Below are positions 43,958 through 56,599 of a DNA stretch of 64,000 bases, piece by piece. The notes under the pieces are model-generated. The model was not told the DNA's origin and did no database searches. It saw nothing but the letters and a program-made list of their open reading frames with translations. Position 1 is the first letter of the stretch. The number at the start of each line of letters is the position of its first letter. This stretch comes from Sialis fuliginosa (Eukaryota; Arthropoda; Insecta; Megaloptera; Sialidae), in assembly GCA_961205875.1 (NCBI GenBank), contig OY540810.1:8680001-8744000 (forward strand), written 5' to 3'. The position numbers and the translations under genes are program-made.

Positions 43958-44706
43958 GGGCGGGGTAAGGTTAATTCGTACAAAAAAAGGCATGTTTTTT
44001 TGAATTTTTTGTGACGACACAGTTAAAATCTCTTTATTAAAACCAATGGTATATTAAAGAATGACATTCGAAGAATGTTGTATAAAATTTTCACGAAGAA
44101 ATATTAAAAAATACGGCAATGGCAGCAATTATTCGGACGTCTCTCGGAAAAAAGTAGAATTACGGTGCCTCTCATAACTTTGTGCTGGATCATCCGAAAT
44201 CAAAAAATCAAAGTTCATTCGTTAGATAATAGTTTTCCCCAGGTAACGCTGGGAGGGTTTTTCGAAATTAAATTTTTTCACTTTTTTGGAACACTTTGAA
44301 GCGAAAAACGCGATTTTTTGCGAAAAAATCGGCTAATTTGTTATTGTAAAATAAAAATTATTAACAATTTTGAAAAAAAACTCTCCAGCGTTACCTCGTA
44401 AATTATGTACAGAAATAGTGTTCAAAATTTCAAAAGGATCGGTGCAGTAGTTTTGACGTTATGAGGGGCACCGACTTTGAAAAAGTGAGTTGTGGGGAAA
44501 ACGCTTTAAAGTTTTGAACACTAAAAAAAACAATAGCGCGCTCGGGTAGGTATAAAAATCCGCCAGATATAAAAATACTCATAACATCGTCAATTTTGCT
44601 CCAATCGACTTGAAATTTAGACACAATATTCTTGAAATATTATGCATTCAGTTAAAAAAATAAAAAAAAATTCAAAATAAAAATTTTTTAAAACCTTACC
44701 CCGCCC
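43958..44706. mobile_element. TTAA-flanked palindromic element
   Basis: The inverted ends GGGCGGGGTAAGGTT are flanked by TTAA (43954-43957, 44707-44710), the target of piggyBac-type elements. The two halves are diverged inverted copies: CCAGGTAACGCTGGGAGGGT on the left against CTCTCCAGCGTTACCTCG on the right, and GGTGCCTCTCATAACTT against GTTATGAGGGGCACC. So the whole 749 bp is a degenerate foldback. Non-coding. TTAA could also belong to the inverted repeat itself, so the superfamily is tentative. Confidence 0.7.
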
Positions 44707-44759
44707 TTAAACAAACAAAAATTCAAAAGTTTGCATAAAATTTTAACTAGGTACGTACG

Positions 44760-44985
44760 TTTGCAATTTTGCCCGACCGGTCGAGCGTAGAACAACAGTG
44801 AAGCCGGCGGCAACGGCAGCGATGACGCGCTTCGAGACAGAGAGAAAATCCCGTGATGCTCACAGTCAATTTAAACTTTTTCAAATTTTAATCCGGAGTA
44901 AATTTACCGGCGGCGTCCTCACAACCGTAATTTAAAAATTGGATTAAAAAGTTTCCGTGTGAAAAACTGTTACGTTTTTATAAAC
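44760..44985. other. CpG-rich stretch, possible promoter or 5' exon
   Basis: A burst of GC and CpG (CCCGACCGGTCGAGCGTAGA, 'AAGCCGGCGGCAACGGCAGC', GATGACGCGCTTCGAGAC) breaks the AT-rich background. No copy elsewhere in the window was noticed. Such a profile suits a host promoter or untranslated exon, but no TATA/initiator arrangement or coding frame confirms it. A CpG-rich MITE end is an alternative. Confidence 0.3.
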
Positions 44986-46697
44986 ATGTTCGGGAATCAA
45001 GTGGTCTCGTGATTAAAAACAAGACATTAACGGAACGATGTTTTTTTGTTCGTACGTTTCGGACGTTCACGTATGTGTATGTCAATGGATATCTGTTTTT
45101 CTACAATTTCAATTATCTCGATGGTGATATTTTTACCTGTTGCATCGTGAATAAAAATATTGGATATTTTGTTTTCCACTGTTATGTTATATAGATATTT
45201 AGAAATATGTGATTTATATGCAGTTGAACATTCTTTGTCATATTTATTTTTAAATTTTTGCATTTTTTTAACTACTGACACTACAATAAAACCGATTTTA
45301 ACCACTTGGACTGAAAAAGTGCATTTTTTCCGATATAAATAAAAATGATCTATTTTTTTTAATTCCATTTTCTTTTCATAATGTCAATTATGCATGAAAT
45401 TGCATATAAGGAAGATATATTTGTGTGTAGTATATTAAGGATTAATGTTTTATATATAAAAAAAAATTAATATAATTTTTAAAATTTATATACAAAAATG
45501 AATAAACAAATTTTTACTGAATATTTCACTAAAATTTACATGTTTTTCTAAAATAAAAGTCGATTTACGCGTGCAACGGTGTTTTTTCAAGACGTGGACT
45601 GTAAAAAAATACAATCGACTTTTGTCGAGTTTCGCGTCCAAAGATTTAAAAATATATTAACAATCGACATAATAAAACTATATTGACATTATAAAATTTT
45701 ATACTTGTTATGACAGGATTTTGACGATTTTTTTCGGTCTCATATGAATTTTTTGGTTTTCTATACTATAAGAAACCCCATAAAATTTTAGAACGATAAA
45801 AAAAAGTCGCATACTATTATATAAATTTCTGACTATCTGATCTTGTTTACAATTGATTATAATCAAATTTAGCAAAAATAAAAAAATAAACGTTTTGGAA
45901 ATACAAAAACACAAAAAAAGAACTTTTTTTAATTTGCTTTCATTATAATTTTATCTTTTGGTTCCTTATGGTTCAAATTGACAAAAAAAATATTAATTTT
46001 GACATAAATTTTAAATGGTAAAAAAATATTTTTTTAAATTCTTGAGTAACTTCTAAATTTGAAATTTTTGGAAATTTTATTATAATCAGTTATAAAAAAG
46101 ATTAGATACTGAAAAAATAAAAAACATTTTTTTTTTTCAAAAAGCTATAAGTAGGTACATGGGCAGACGAACAGACGAACAAAAAAGTTTCGCTTTTGAT
46201 AACTGACTGTACAATAAATAATAAATAATAAATGTATTCATTAGTTATAATTAAATGTATGATCACTATAATAGAGCTGAGATTTAGTTATGTATGAATC
46301 AACTGATAAATTCAGTGGTGAACTAGAACTTATTGTGCGATACCGAAGGTTAAAGTTTAGATCTTGTCTGAAGTTTAGCTGTTAATGATGTTTAATTAAT
46401 AAATGCACAATAGGTGGCCTTAGTTGTACGATTTAATTACAATAACTTTACAACTACAACTGTTACAACTCAGTGCCTGGCCGTGATAGGTCAGATTAGA
46501 TTATCTAGAACAGAATGGTCAATACCTCTATTGACCAGATGAACTTAAGGGAGGGGTTATTTAATAAACTGTGTTTATAATTTAAAAAGTGTATGTGTAT
46601 TTTGTGTATGTGTACTTACTTACACCGTTAGAAGTTATACTTCTTTGGCATGTTTGAAAAACAACTGCTGAAACTAGTAGTGACATCTAGTGAGTCA
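44986..46697. other. AT-rich intergenic DNA
   Basis: Overlapping frames on both strands at 45009-45368 and one at 45708-45914 have filler composition and no recognised motif. No gene claimed. Confidence 0.45.
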
Positions 46698-47196
46698 CAG
46701 TGCTCAGGAAGCCAACTTAAATAAGAAAAATAATTACCTCTGATATGTTTGTACCATTCAATTATTTAGTATTTAAGGAACATTTTAAGACCAAAAAGAA
46801 AAAAATCGCCTCGGCGCTTTTTTTTAATAATTCATAAAATAATAAATACATAGATTCAATAATTTATTTTTATTGAGAGGATTCTAAAACATATTTGATC
46901 CAATATAATTAGAGATATATATTATATATTAATATAAGACTTTTTTCTTGTGGACTCTCTAGCCTTTCAGGTATTTTTCCGATCTTAGTTAGTAAACAAT
47001 AAATAATTTTAAGAAATCGCTTTGTAACCTGCGCACAATGTTATGTATTTTTTTATTTTATGAATTATTAAAAAAACGTCGAGGCAATTTTTTAATTTTT
47101 GGTCAGAAAATGTTCCTTAAATACTAAAGAATTGAATTATACAAACAGATCAGAGGTAATCATTTTTTTAATTTAAACTGGCTTCCAGAGCACCGT
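46698..47196. mobile_element. Foldback element with about 155-bp arms
   Basis: The ends CAGTGCTCAGGAAGCC and CACGGTGCTCTGGAAGCC (other strand) lead into long diverged arms (about 46698-46855 and 47035-47196). Both arms carry AATTACCTCTGAT, TTTAGTATTTAAGGAACATT and 'TTAATAATTCATAAAATAA'. CAGTG ends suggest hAT, but the flanks give no clear 8-bp duplication. Confidence 0.7.
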
Positions 47197-47682
47197 GGAG
47201 TAAATTCAAAATTAATAACTTAAAAAAAACTGTTTACAGTTACAACTTACAACTCTATTAAAAACATTCGTAGTACAGCGTTTCCCAAACTACTTTTCTT
47301 CACGGCACAGTGATCAGATTATAACATTTGCGCGGCTTATCGAAGAAGCGTTATATGTACCAGTTTTTACATCCTTTTACACGTTGTGGGTTGTCAATTT
47401 TATGCATGGATTATAATCAGAAGTAGGGCACTCACTCTTGTGCATCATAAAATGAATAGATATATAGTGTGCTTTTATTCCTCTCTACATATACAGGGTG
47501 AGAAAAAAGATCGCATCTTATATCCGGTATTAAATTTGCTAGCTTGCAAGCACTTTCCAATGGTGTATCAAACTTATATAACAGTTCTCTTGGAGTTTTT
47601 GACAGATAGTTGCATGTACAGTAAGTTGGTTTTTATCCAAGACCTTGTCTTTATACACCTTGGTTTTTACCATAGACATAGA

Positions 47683-47889
47683 GCATGGACCGCGCATTTT
47701 GTATTTACATAATGGTGTAACATTTCATCCAAAGCAGTAGAAGTGATGCGATATGTTTGGGATATATCTATCTATTTTTCTAATAAGAATGAAATATACA
47801 CTCCTGTTTAAAAAAGGACAAGTATATACCATATTCTATCTCTTTCTTTTGACACGACTCTGTTTTCGAGTCAGATGCGCGGTCCATGC
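47683..47889. mobile_element. Small element with 15-bp perfect inverted ends
   Basis: GCATGGACCGCGCAT (47683-47697) and its exact reverse complement (47875-47889) enclose 177 bp. GACATAGA precedes the left copy. It is probably a MITE whose full ends extend a little further; no target duplication assigned. Confidence 0.65.
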
Positions 47890-48021
47890 TTCAAAAAAAA
47901 AATTTCGAAAACCATCAACTTAAGAGAAAAAGAATAAAGACAAAAAAATGTTTATTTTAACTTAATTAATAGTCATAGTCACAGATAGGAACGTATTTAT
48001 TTAACACGTTATCTACACAAA

Positions 48022-48297
48022 AAAGTATGTCTGTCTGTATATTTGTTACCTCTTCACGGCTAAACCAATCTTGATGAAATTTGGCAAGAATTAGCTTGCA
48101 TCCTGAGGTTACTTTGTATTCCGAAAAATGTATTATGTAAAAAATGGGTGTGACATTTATACGCGCGATCTGTTTTATCAACTATCATAACAGAATCTGT
48201 ATAACCTAGTCTTCTTCTTCTTCATAGGATTTATGTCTGACAGCTCTTACATAACCTAACTTCTTCCAAGCGAACGAAATCATGGATAACAGTTAGT
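48022..48297 (+). mobile_element. Helitron-like family B, degenerate copy
   Basis: It has GTCTGTCTGTATATTTGTTACC, split by substitutions, followed by CTTCACGGCTAAACC, 'TTGATGAAATTTGGCA', 'CATTTATACGCGCGATCTG' and GGATAACAGTTAGT at the 3' end. The TC end and the hairpin are eroded, so it is old. Confidence 0.6.
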
Positions 48298-48872
48298 AAT
48301 TTATAATTCGTTAATAAAAAATGCTACAGTATCTAAATTTGAAACTAACTCGTAACCAATAACGCTATTTCTCGTACTATGTAGAAAGTTGTGAACACTG
48401 ATCTAATAATGCTAAACATCCTTCAGCCTAAATACCTGGAAACGCCACTGGTATGAATATTATCAACTAAATACCTCATTGGATTATGGTGAAGTTTGTG
48501 GGTTTTATTCTAAAGTAGATATGGATTTCATACAGTGTAATTATTTAGCTTTAGGACTTTGGAGAGCTTATATAGGCATTCTGTTAAAAGCTAAGGTTAC
48601 TTAATATATTAATTTACCTGTTGTCTCTATATGATACGAGATAGAAAATTCTTCTTCAGAAGTCAAAATGATTACCTCCAAAACATAAACTATGTTAATT
48701 TATGAAATAGGTGAAACCTACAATGTATTTTTGTTGGTAAAAATTTATAAATTAAATAATAATATTTGTAAATTCAAATAACAGTATTGCAAATATGAAA
48801 TTAAATATGATATTGTGTAAAAAAACATTCTTTATAATATGAATAGATACGAGTATATGTATATAGTATATA

Positions 48873-49375
48873 CAGTGTGTCCCAGGATAGATGTAACAAG
48901 AGGTGTAATGAAAAAAAATTTCGAATTTCGGACTGACATTGGGGATCGAGTCCTGCTTGATGTAAAACTATGGTATACCAATACATCAGTGCATTCGCTT
49001 ATGACAATAAAATGCTAACCATTGTAAAGTAACAGTTTTTATTACAAAATTATGTAATTACATATCAAGAACATTTAAATCGAACGTCACTAACTTACAG
49101 AAGTAACAAAATTTTAAAATAAAATAAATTAAGTAGAAATTTTATTATGAAGTGAAAAGTAATTTTTTTCTGATTTCGGAAAATAAAAAAATAAAGCTTT
49201 ATTCTTGGTAATTTTGCAACTTTGCTTATAAATCATCCTGTAGAAGACCAAATCAACTAATTTTTGATATACGTTAGTTTTACATCAAATAAGACTCGAT
49301 CACCAAATGTTATTCCAAAATTCGAAAAAAAATTGTTCATTACACCTCTGGTTACATCTATTCTGTGACACGCTG
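48873..49375. mobile_element. Mariner-like TIR element, 503 bp
   Basis: It is flanked by TA on both sides, with ends CAGTGTGTCCCAGGATAGAT and CAGCGTGTCACAGAATAGAT (other strand). The inverted similarity extends over about 110 bp (ATGTAAC.AGAGGTGTAATGA, GATCGAGTC). TA duplication and CAGxGTGTCCC ends fit the Tc1/mariner superfamily. No transposase. It carries the empty version of the hAT insertion site filled at 27024-27502. Confidence 0.75.
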
Positions 49376-51781
49376 TACATATAGAAATTCACTTTATTCC
49401 TTCTGGGCACACAAACAGTATGTTATAAAACAAATGACAAAAAGACATTGTTCATTTATTATTAATAAAATAATTATCTAATGCATTTTGCTTTAAAATG
49501 GCGGAAACACTGCCCGTATAGAATACAAAGAAGATTACCATTAACAAACAAAAATTTATTATTTCGTTCTTTTGTTTAAATGAATTTTGTTTGTTTTATC
49601 TTATTAATAGAAAATTTTCAATTAGAATGAATAATTTATTAATGTATTAACGTTATTTTTGTTTAGTTATATTATAATTAATTAGTTGATATTTTATTTG
49701 ATCATTCGTTTTATTGACAACCACTCTTCCCTCCCTTATTATATACATAATTATTTTCCATATCAGTTATTTAATTATACAGGATGTTCAAAATAAAACA
49801 TTACGAATTTTTAGGAAAAAAAATGTTTATTTTATTTTTTTTATAAATTAAAAATATGATTTTTCAGGAGATCGATTTCAAAAAATTTTGTAGTATTCCA
49901 AACGAAAAAACACAGAAAACTAAATCAGAATTGGTATTTTTCGAAAAATGGCCAAAATGTCAATTATTTATCATGATATAATCCAAGACAATGGGATCAA
50001 ACAAGAGGTTTGCAAGATCCTACATAGAATGCGCTGAAGCTTGAAGTCTATTTTATTAAAATAATAATATCTACCTACAGAATTTAAAAATATATATTAT
50101 TATAACATTGCAAAAAAATTCTACAATTTTTTATTTATTTTGTTGTAGGTAACATTTTATAATAATAACTAAAATTATTGTATATTTTTAAGAAAAAATA
50201 AATGTAAAATTTGAATTCAATTAATTATTATTGAATATACCCACTTGGAGACCTTTTATTGCTCGCTGAAATTTGTTCACTATTTTTTTATATATTTTTT
50301 TGCATGCTATTTGTTTTGGAAGGGGGGGGGGGTAGATTCTCTTGTGTTTTTATATGAGTATGACACCACTAAACTAAGACTACCGATTATTTATAGACAC
50401 ATTCACTTAACGAAACTATAAAATATTAAACTTAAAAGCTAATGATCGTATAATTCCTTTTGCATATTTTTGCATACATTTGTAGCATACAAACGTAATT
50501 TATTCGAGTATATCTATTGCATCTTGTATACACAGCCAAAGAATGTTTATTTTATGTTTAATATGAATCTATCCTCAAATAAACAATTAAAACAAAACTT
50601 ACAAGAGTATTAACTTTAAATATAAACTTTGCATAAGTATAGATTATTTTTCTACTTATTTAATTTGACACGCTTTTACAACTGATTGAAGTGTAAAAAT
50701 AATTAAATCAAGTTTTTGGACATATTTATAGCTTGAAATAATAAATCATCATTAATGATTTTTCTTCCTATATGTACGTACATATGTTAAATTAAAATAT
50801 ACGATTTCTAAATGTACTTGGCATATCTTCAAATTTTATATATACTTTAACTTAGCATGTTTTTAAGGAGGAAATAAAAAAATAAGGTAAATAACATAAT
50901 ATGAAAAATATTAATATCACGTTATGTAAAGTAATTTTGAATAGAGTTCTTCTTTGTTCATATTTCATACCGTTGCAGAAAATGGGGTAAAAATATTCAA
51001 TTTTCATTAGGAATGTTAATCCTAGGATAAATCAAATCAAATTAAATTGTTATAGAAACAATTCATTTTAATTAAAATGAACATTCAATTAAACTTTGTT
51101 TCCATAATTATAATTAAAACATTTTATCTTTTTACCTTCATTTATTATTTGTAGTCAATGACAAAGTATAATATAATTGTGCACACATACAGACATAAAC
51201 TACTAAGTATGTGTAGTTGTGTATATGTACGTAAACTCTTTATTTTATCCCATCATTAAAAAAATACGCTCCAATAACCACCACTGTAAGATTAACAAAC
51301 TTCATAAACCTTAGAATTTTCCTTATTTACCTTACTCATATTGATGTTCGTGTCGAGGTATAAAAATTGCGTATAAAAATCTATAATGATCACTGAAACT
51401 TTAATAAACACTAAATATACCTACATGCAAATAAAAAAAATTTATAAAGAAGTAACTGCGAAGTTATTTTAAGTTATTTTAATTTAAAAAAATTCAAAAT
51501 TTTTTACTATGAGCAGGAGCATCCGCTGAAGGGGGGCTAAGCAAATTCAAATCAATTTAGTCTTGCTAATGAAGTTTCACTTCAAAAATGATTTTTACAA
51601 AAATAAAACGAAGATTTATCTGATAACTCTTCGAGATTTTTAGTTGGGAGCATTTGCCATTTTTTCAGAAATCTGCTCTTCAATGGTACATATAAAAGTA
51701 ACTTTTTAGGAGTACAGATATTTCTCGATTTACGATGGTTCGCACTTACGAACTTGTGTTTATCTCATTCATACATGCACA
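49376..51781. other. AT-rich intergenic DNA
   Basis: TACAGGATGTTCAAAATAAA at 49782 looks like a lone mariner-type end. A G11 run lies at about 50322-50332. TTTCTCGATTTACGATGG at 51720 resembles 54215-54255. No gene recognised. Confidence 0.4.
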
Positions 51782-52455
51782 TCCTTAATATATATAAAGC
51801 TCAACGTCTCTCTGTCTGTCTGTATGTCCGTTAGTGCGCTTATCACTCGAGAACCACTTATCCGATTTTCGTGTTTTTTTTTTAATTCATAGGTACGTTC
51901 TCTGACCAGGTTATAGGCTATATTTTGTTACGTTAAGTAACATAACAACTAACAGTGACGATAATAGTAAATCAAGTCGGAAAAAATTATGCCGTCGGCG
52001 CGCTGTTTTGTAATACGCTGCCTAAACCGTTCAATACAGAACAAAATAATGCATTAAAGAATTGTGTAGAATCAAAAGTTCTACAATAAAGTCCGCGACA
52101 CCATATGTCTAACTTTTATATTTAAGTCATAATGATTGATTTTATGTTACAAAGAAAACATAAAATATTTGGGTTCTGTTTACATGGACTTATGACCTGC
52201 AAAACATTAACCCTTATCGAAATAAATGATTTTATAGTCATAAGTACTTAATTTAGATATAATTTGCCATTTACAGCATCCAATTTGGTCGTAGAGTTTA
52301 GAAAATATCGAAATATACATACATATGGGAATATATTATTCACACGATTGAGACCGTGCGCGGCGACACAACACGCTGGGCAGAGGGAACAGGCCGGTAT
52401 TCTTTTGATTGTCAATTGTTTATTTTGTTTTCAATAATTAACTTTTAAAAAATAG
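51782..52455 (+). mobile_element. Helitron-like family C, 3'-truncated copy
   Basis: It starts TCCTTAATATATATAAAGCT after A and follows the 14635-15513 copy closely (ACCAGGTTATAGGCTATATT, 'AAATCAAGTCGGAAAAAATT', 'GCGCGCTGTTTTGTAATACG', 'ACAGCATCCAATTTGGTCGT') up to CAATTGTTTATTTTGTTTTC at about 52430. The hairpin-CTAG end is missing. Confidence 0.7.
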
Positions 52456-54489
52456 AACAAACAATATTTTGCTTACTCGCAATATCGAAGATACGATAAG
52501 CTATTAGCCCAATCAAATTGTATATTTGTTCTGCATTGTCCTACAGAGTCATTTTTTTAATTTTAAATTGTTGGGGGGTGTGTTCTGAGTATTACATTAA
52601 GTTGGCGCGGTCTATGACCTTGAGCGTTGTCCGCTATAAGCGCGAAAACTTAAAACGTAATTATCTCGTAAATCGTTCATCCTACGATAAAATTTATTAC
52701 CACCTTTTTTGTTCAACAGACTTGAATCTACAAATTTGTTCACAGATCGAACTGTCTACCATCAATTTGTAACAAGATATAATGCAAGGAAATTAACAAA
52801 AAACGATTTTTTGCATTTATTTCGTAAAGAAGCGATTATATTGAAAAAACTTAAATGGCAATCTTTTGAGTTGTAATGACGAACAAATTAAATGGGTCCA
52901 TTCTTAATCTTGTAAAAAATGCGAGCAATCGCAGTCATTTTAAAGAAAATAACCAAAAGAAGAACTTTCGAGTAAAAAATACGAAGATGTTGATAAAGAA
53001 AATAACTATTTTGTTATTATAATGAAAAATATCAATATCCTCCTGTTGAAGACTAGACAATGGTCAAAGTACATCCAGAGGCTTTTGCTGCGAATTTTGT
53101 ACTAATTCGGTTTAATTATTCCACTGTTCGTGACTACCACATTTCGGGTAATCATGAACACATAGGGTTTTGTTTTGTTTTGTTTTTAATTTTGTTTTTA
53201 TATTTTAATAAAATCGATACTTACTGAAAATGTATAACTAAATAATAGATCATTTAACAATAATACACAATACATATATTGGTTTCTTACTCAGGTTTTA
53301 ATTTATTTGATTTCTCCTTTAGGTGTTCGTAATTACCCCACTCTCCCCTACAGAGAATTATGACCTGTGAATTCACACCGTCAGCCATTAGACAAATAAG
53401 AGGTTGCCCTAGCTATTTCTCGGGACAGGTTTTTAACATTGAGTTATCACTCTAGTAATATTATATCTCTATGATCGTACTTATAACTGTCGGTTAGTTT
53501 TTGTTATTGTGTTTTTGCGGTATTATTTTGAAAAAAAACAAGTCTACTTATATTACATGTGTACGCACAATTTACAATATTTTTTCAATTTAGTGAAATA
53601 CCATATTTATTATGTTATCTTACATTACGTTACGTTAGATTACATCCCAGGGGGATAAACAAGTACCCCGTTTGGCTCTCTCCGCCCTCCTTCTGCAGAC
53701 GCCCATGGCTACAAGTAATAAAAAACAACATATTTTTCATATCATACTTATCATTTTTTCGACAAAATAAATCTGTTCATATCCATAATATATAAAATAA
53801 GTTCTCGAAAATGCGTTAGTGAAAAATATAAGAGTTTCCGTTATCAATCAATAATGTCAGTAGCTCGAATCTCCGATATATCATTATTTGCATTATTAAG
53901 ACTGACACAAATTAATGTTACACAGAAAACAACTCTTGCGGCTAGAAATTACTCAAGGGGGGGTGGTATAATTTTCACTTCCTTTTCGCGGAATTTCTGG
54001 TATACATGTAATATGCATTTGGGGATGGCGGAAACAGCTTATAATTTCTTATCTATCAGAAACAGGATTATTCTGAAGTGGTTTTTATTAATATTTAAAA
54101 CGACAGTTCTAGGAATTATAAATATAATAGCTTGTTTGTGCAGCTCTAAAATTCTAACGCGCAATTCTAAAACTAATTTTGTGAATATATATAGAGCCTA
54201 TAGAAAAAATAATTCAGGTAGTTCTCGGCTTACGACTGGACTCCGTTATCGGTTTAATTTTTAATTCAAATTTCATATATAAAGTAATTTTTGCTATCTT
54301 TTTAGTCATTGCCTCTAATTCTTTTTAAATCATAACGTTTTTGCTCAAATAATGCAGCTTTAAAATTTCGTTAAAATAACCCCTACAAATAATACAATAT
54401 TTATGTGAACCTCCATATTTTTTACTGGAAGACGGAGAAATTGTGATTTCTTAGTCACTAAACTAATAAATACACCTTAACCACAAGAA
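52456..54489. other. Intergenic DNA with the longest open frame
   Basis: The 136-codon plus-strand frame at 53854-54264 is the longest in the window. I recognise no domain, and its end overlaps a repeat-like 'CTCGGCTTACGACTGG' motif. ATATCGAAGATACGA (about 52483) recurs at 58251. No gene claimed. Confidence 0.35.
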
Positions 54490-54540
54490 AACAACACGTG
54501 TTTCGACTTCACAAGAAATCTTCATCCAGACTGGATTTTA
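54490..54540 (-). repeat. Penelope-like 3'-end motif, possible
   Basis: On the minus strand CTGGATGAAGATTTCTTGTG, then AAGTCGAAAC and ACGTGTTGTTTTCTTGTGG. This resembles the hammerhead-bearing 3' region of Penelope-like elements (GATGAAGA ... TCGAAAC, compare 20736-20766). No protein remnant was recognised nearby; pairing of stem II is ambiguous. Confidence 0.35.
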
Positions 54541-54774
54541 TTAAAAATATATTTTTGTATATTTATATATTAGTACAGGCAAATTTGCATTTAACTAAAA
54601 CTTAATTATTAGATTAAATTTTATTTCGGAAATGTATTCAATAGTATTTCTCGTTAAAGAATTCAATGAGTCCCGAGGTCAGAAGTTGTTGCGTTTAGGG
54701 GAAAGTGGGGTAAAAATATAGATATACAAATATATAAATATGTAATAAGTCTATATGTATAACTGAGTTTGCCC

Positions 54775-55070
54775 TTCTTACTTCCTGACTCATCAACGTA
54801 CAAACAACCAAACCCCTGGTTCTAGAAACATTAAATTTATGAGTGTCTTCCTTTTATGACGTAAGAACCCACTAAAGAGGGGAGGCAGTGTTCGTAATAT
54901 TCTCTAAAACTTTTACCTTAAAAATTGTTTCTGTTATACACTGCTTCAAAAATAATTAGAACAATTTTTTAAATTACAAAAGCAAACATCCGTTTCCGGT
55001 TGTAAGACCATGGTTTTTTTCCATGAAGAAAATTAATACTATATATAAAATTTCATCCTTTTAAGTTCCA
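54775..55070 (+). mobile_element. Helitron family D-like fragment
   Basis: CTTCCTGACTCATCAACGTA, 'CCAAACCCCTGGTTCTAG', then GAGTGTCTTCCTTTTATGAC and AAGAGGGGAGGCAGTG match the D-like sequence at 30225-30340 and the CTGACTGA region of 11429-11909. Ends not found. Confidence 0.45.
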
Positions 55071-55074
55071 TCGT

Positions 55075-55195
55075 TGAATTACAGCGTCTACAGACCGACT
55101 GACACATATATCATAACGAAAATTGTCTGAATGGATTCAAAGATGATCAAAATGTATATTTTTATTAAAATTTCGAAAAAATCAACTTTTAAAGA
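55075..55195 (+). repeat. Dispersed repeat family H, copy 2
   Basis: CAGACCGACTGACACATATA, TCATAACGAAAATTG and 'ATGGATTCAAAGATGATCAA' repeat the order seen at 735-880. Confidence 0.45.
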
Positions 55196-55199
55196 ACTA

Positions 55200-56319
55200 T
55201 ATAATAAATTGAATACTTACATATTCAATTTATTCCAGCAAAAAAATAACAATTCTAAAAAAGTTATAAAATAATTCTGCAAGTTTTATTAGATCAAAAT
55301 AAACACTTTCTTCTGTATTTTTTCTCTCAAATTGATTGTTTTCGAGTACAAAATTCTTAAATTTCTTGAAAAATTCAAGATGGACGAAAATTGTTTTAAT
55401 TGTTTTCTTACATAGATTTAGATACCGTAATAAAAAAATATTAAAATCAAAAATAATATTGACCTCAACGAGACCTTTAAATGTCATCCCAAGGTGACAT
55501 CAGTACTTTCATCTAAAAGTTTTTTAACCTTAAAACATTTTACATTTATAATTTTTCCCTAAAACTCGATCCCTTCGATTTATTTTGGGGTAACAACTTT
55601 TTTTCAACCCTGTATATTTAATAAATATAATCCTATCAAAAATTAAAAATATGCGTTAATTTATAAGCATAGAATATTCACAAATATTTTAATACCATTC
55701 TATATACTTACATCACCTTTAAATCACTGTTATGATTTATAAATAAAATAATCTATAATCACCAAATTGAGTTCATATTCACGTACATACATAAATACAT
55801 ATTACATTATATTCATACATATATAGTTATTTATACATACACACACACGTATAACAGATTCATTGAACAGTTTCCAATACGCAAATTGAATTTTCTACCT
55901 TAACGTTGGCAACATCAAATCCCCCACATTTTCCATCTAGCGAAGTTGGCTGTGTATATGTACATTTTCATCTCATTCAAAATATTTCTACGCATCTTTC
56001 CCTCAATAATGTACACAAATGAATTGGCTTGCTTATATGATGCCTCGAGATTTTCAATACGTTTTATTATTCTGTTATTTATTTGTACATGGGCGGGTGT
56101 GTACGGTTTTTGAGGGAAGTGTTGGTTTTTCTTAATATTGAATTCTGTTTGTTTTGTATCAAAACAAATCCTCTTTTCTAAATCTATTTCGTTTGTTTGT
56201 TTGTTGTTTGTTCTTTAAACGAACTTGCACACTTCAAATTGTAAGAAAATTATTTAAGCAGTAACCGCAAAATCTGAATATTATTGCGTTATATGAGTCC
56301 ATAACTGGTTATATAGAAA
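55200..56319. other. AT-rich intergenic DNA
   Basis: A short (AC)n tract lies near 55838. The 85-codon minus frame at 55230-55487 is low-complexity. No feature recognised. Confidence 0.45.
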
Positions 56320-56450
56320 TACAGTCGGGACTCGTTTTTTTAAGTCTCGTTTATCTGAAATGTCGAGTTTCGTTTATTCGAATTTTTTTCCCCTCCTTCA
56401 CCTCTCACCATTCTCGAGTCATGGCGTAAACAAACATATTTTTGAAATTT
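56320..56450 (+). mobile_element. Pogo/Tigger-like terminus, possible
   Basis: ACAGTCGGGACTCGTTTTTT followed by spaced TCTCGTTTATCTGAAAT and GAGTTTCGTTTATTCGAA repeats resembles the terminal region of pogo/Tigger-type elements. The opposite end was not found. Confidence 0.3.
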
Positions 56451-56599
56451 TTATAGAATTAATTAGAGACATTTATCACCGTCGTAACTCGTCACCTTGC
56501 TCATATTCGAAATTAAAAGTAAAGTAAAATTATTTCACTATCACGATTAACTATTAACGATAAATATTAAATACCAAGGTTTACATACATAGTCTCTAT

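Noticed and set aside
47276-47310. CAGCGTTTCCCAAACTACTT as a hAT-like 5' end
   Set aside because: No opposite end or duplication found.
47497-47530. TACAGGGTGAGAAAAAAGAT as a mariner-type end
   Set aside because: The reverse-complement end could not be located downstream.
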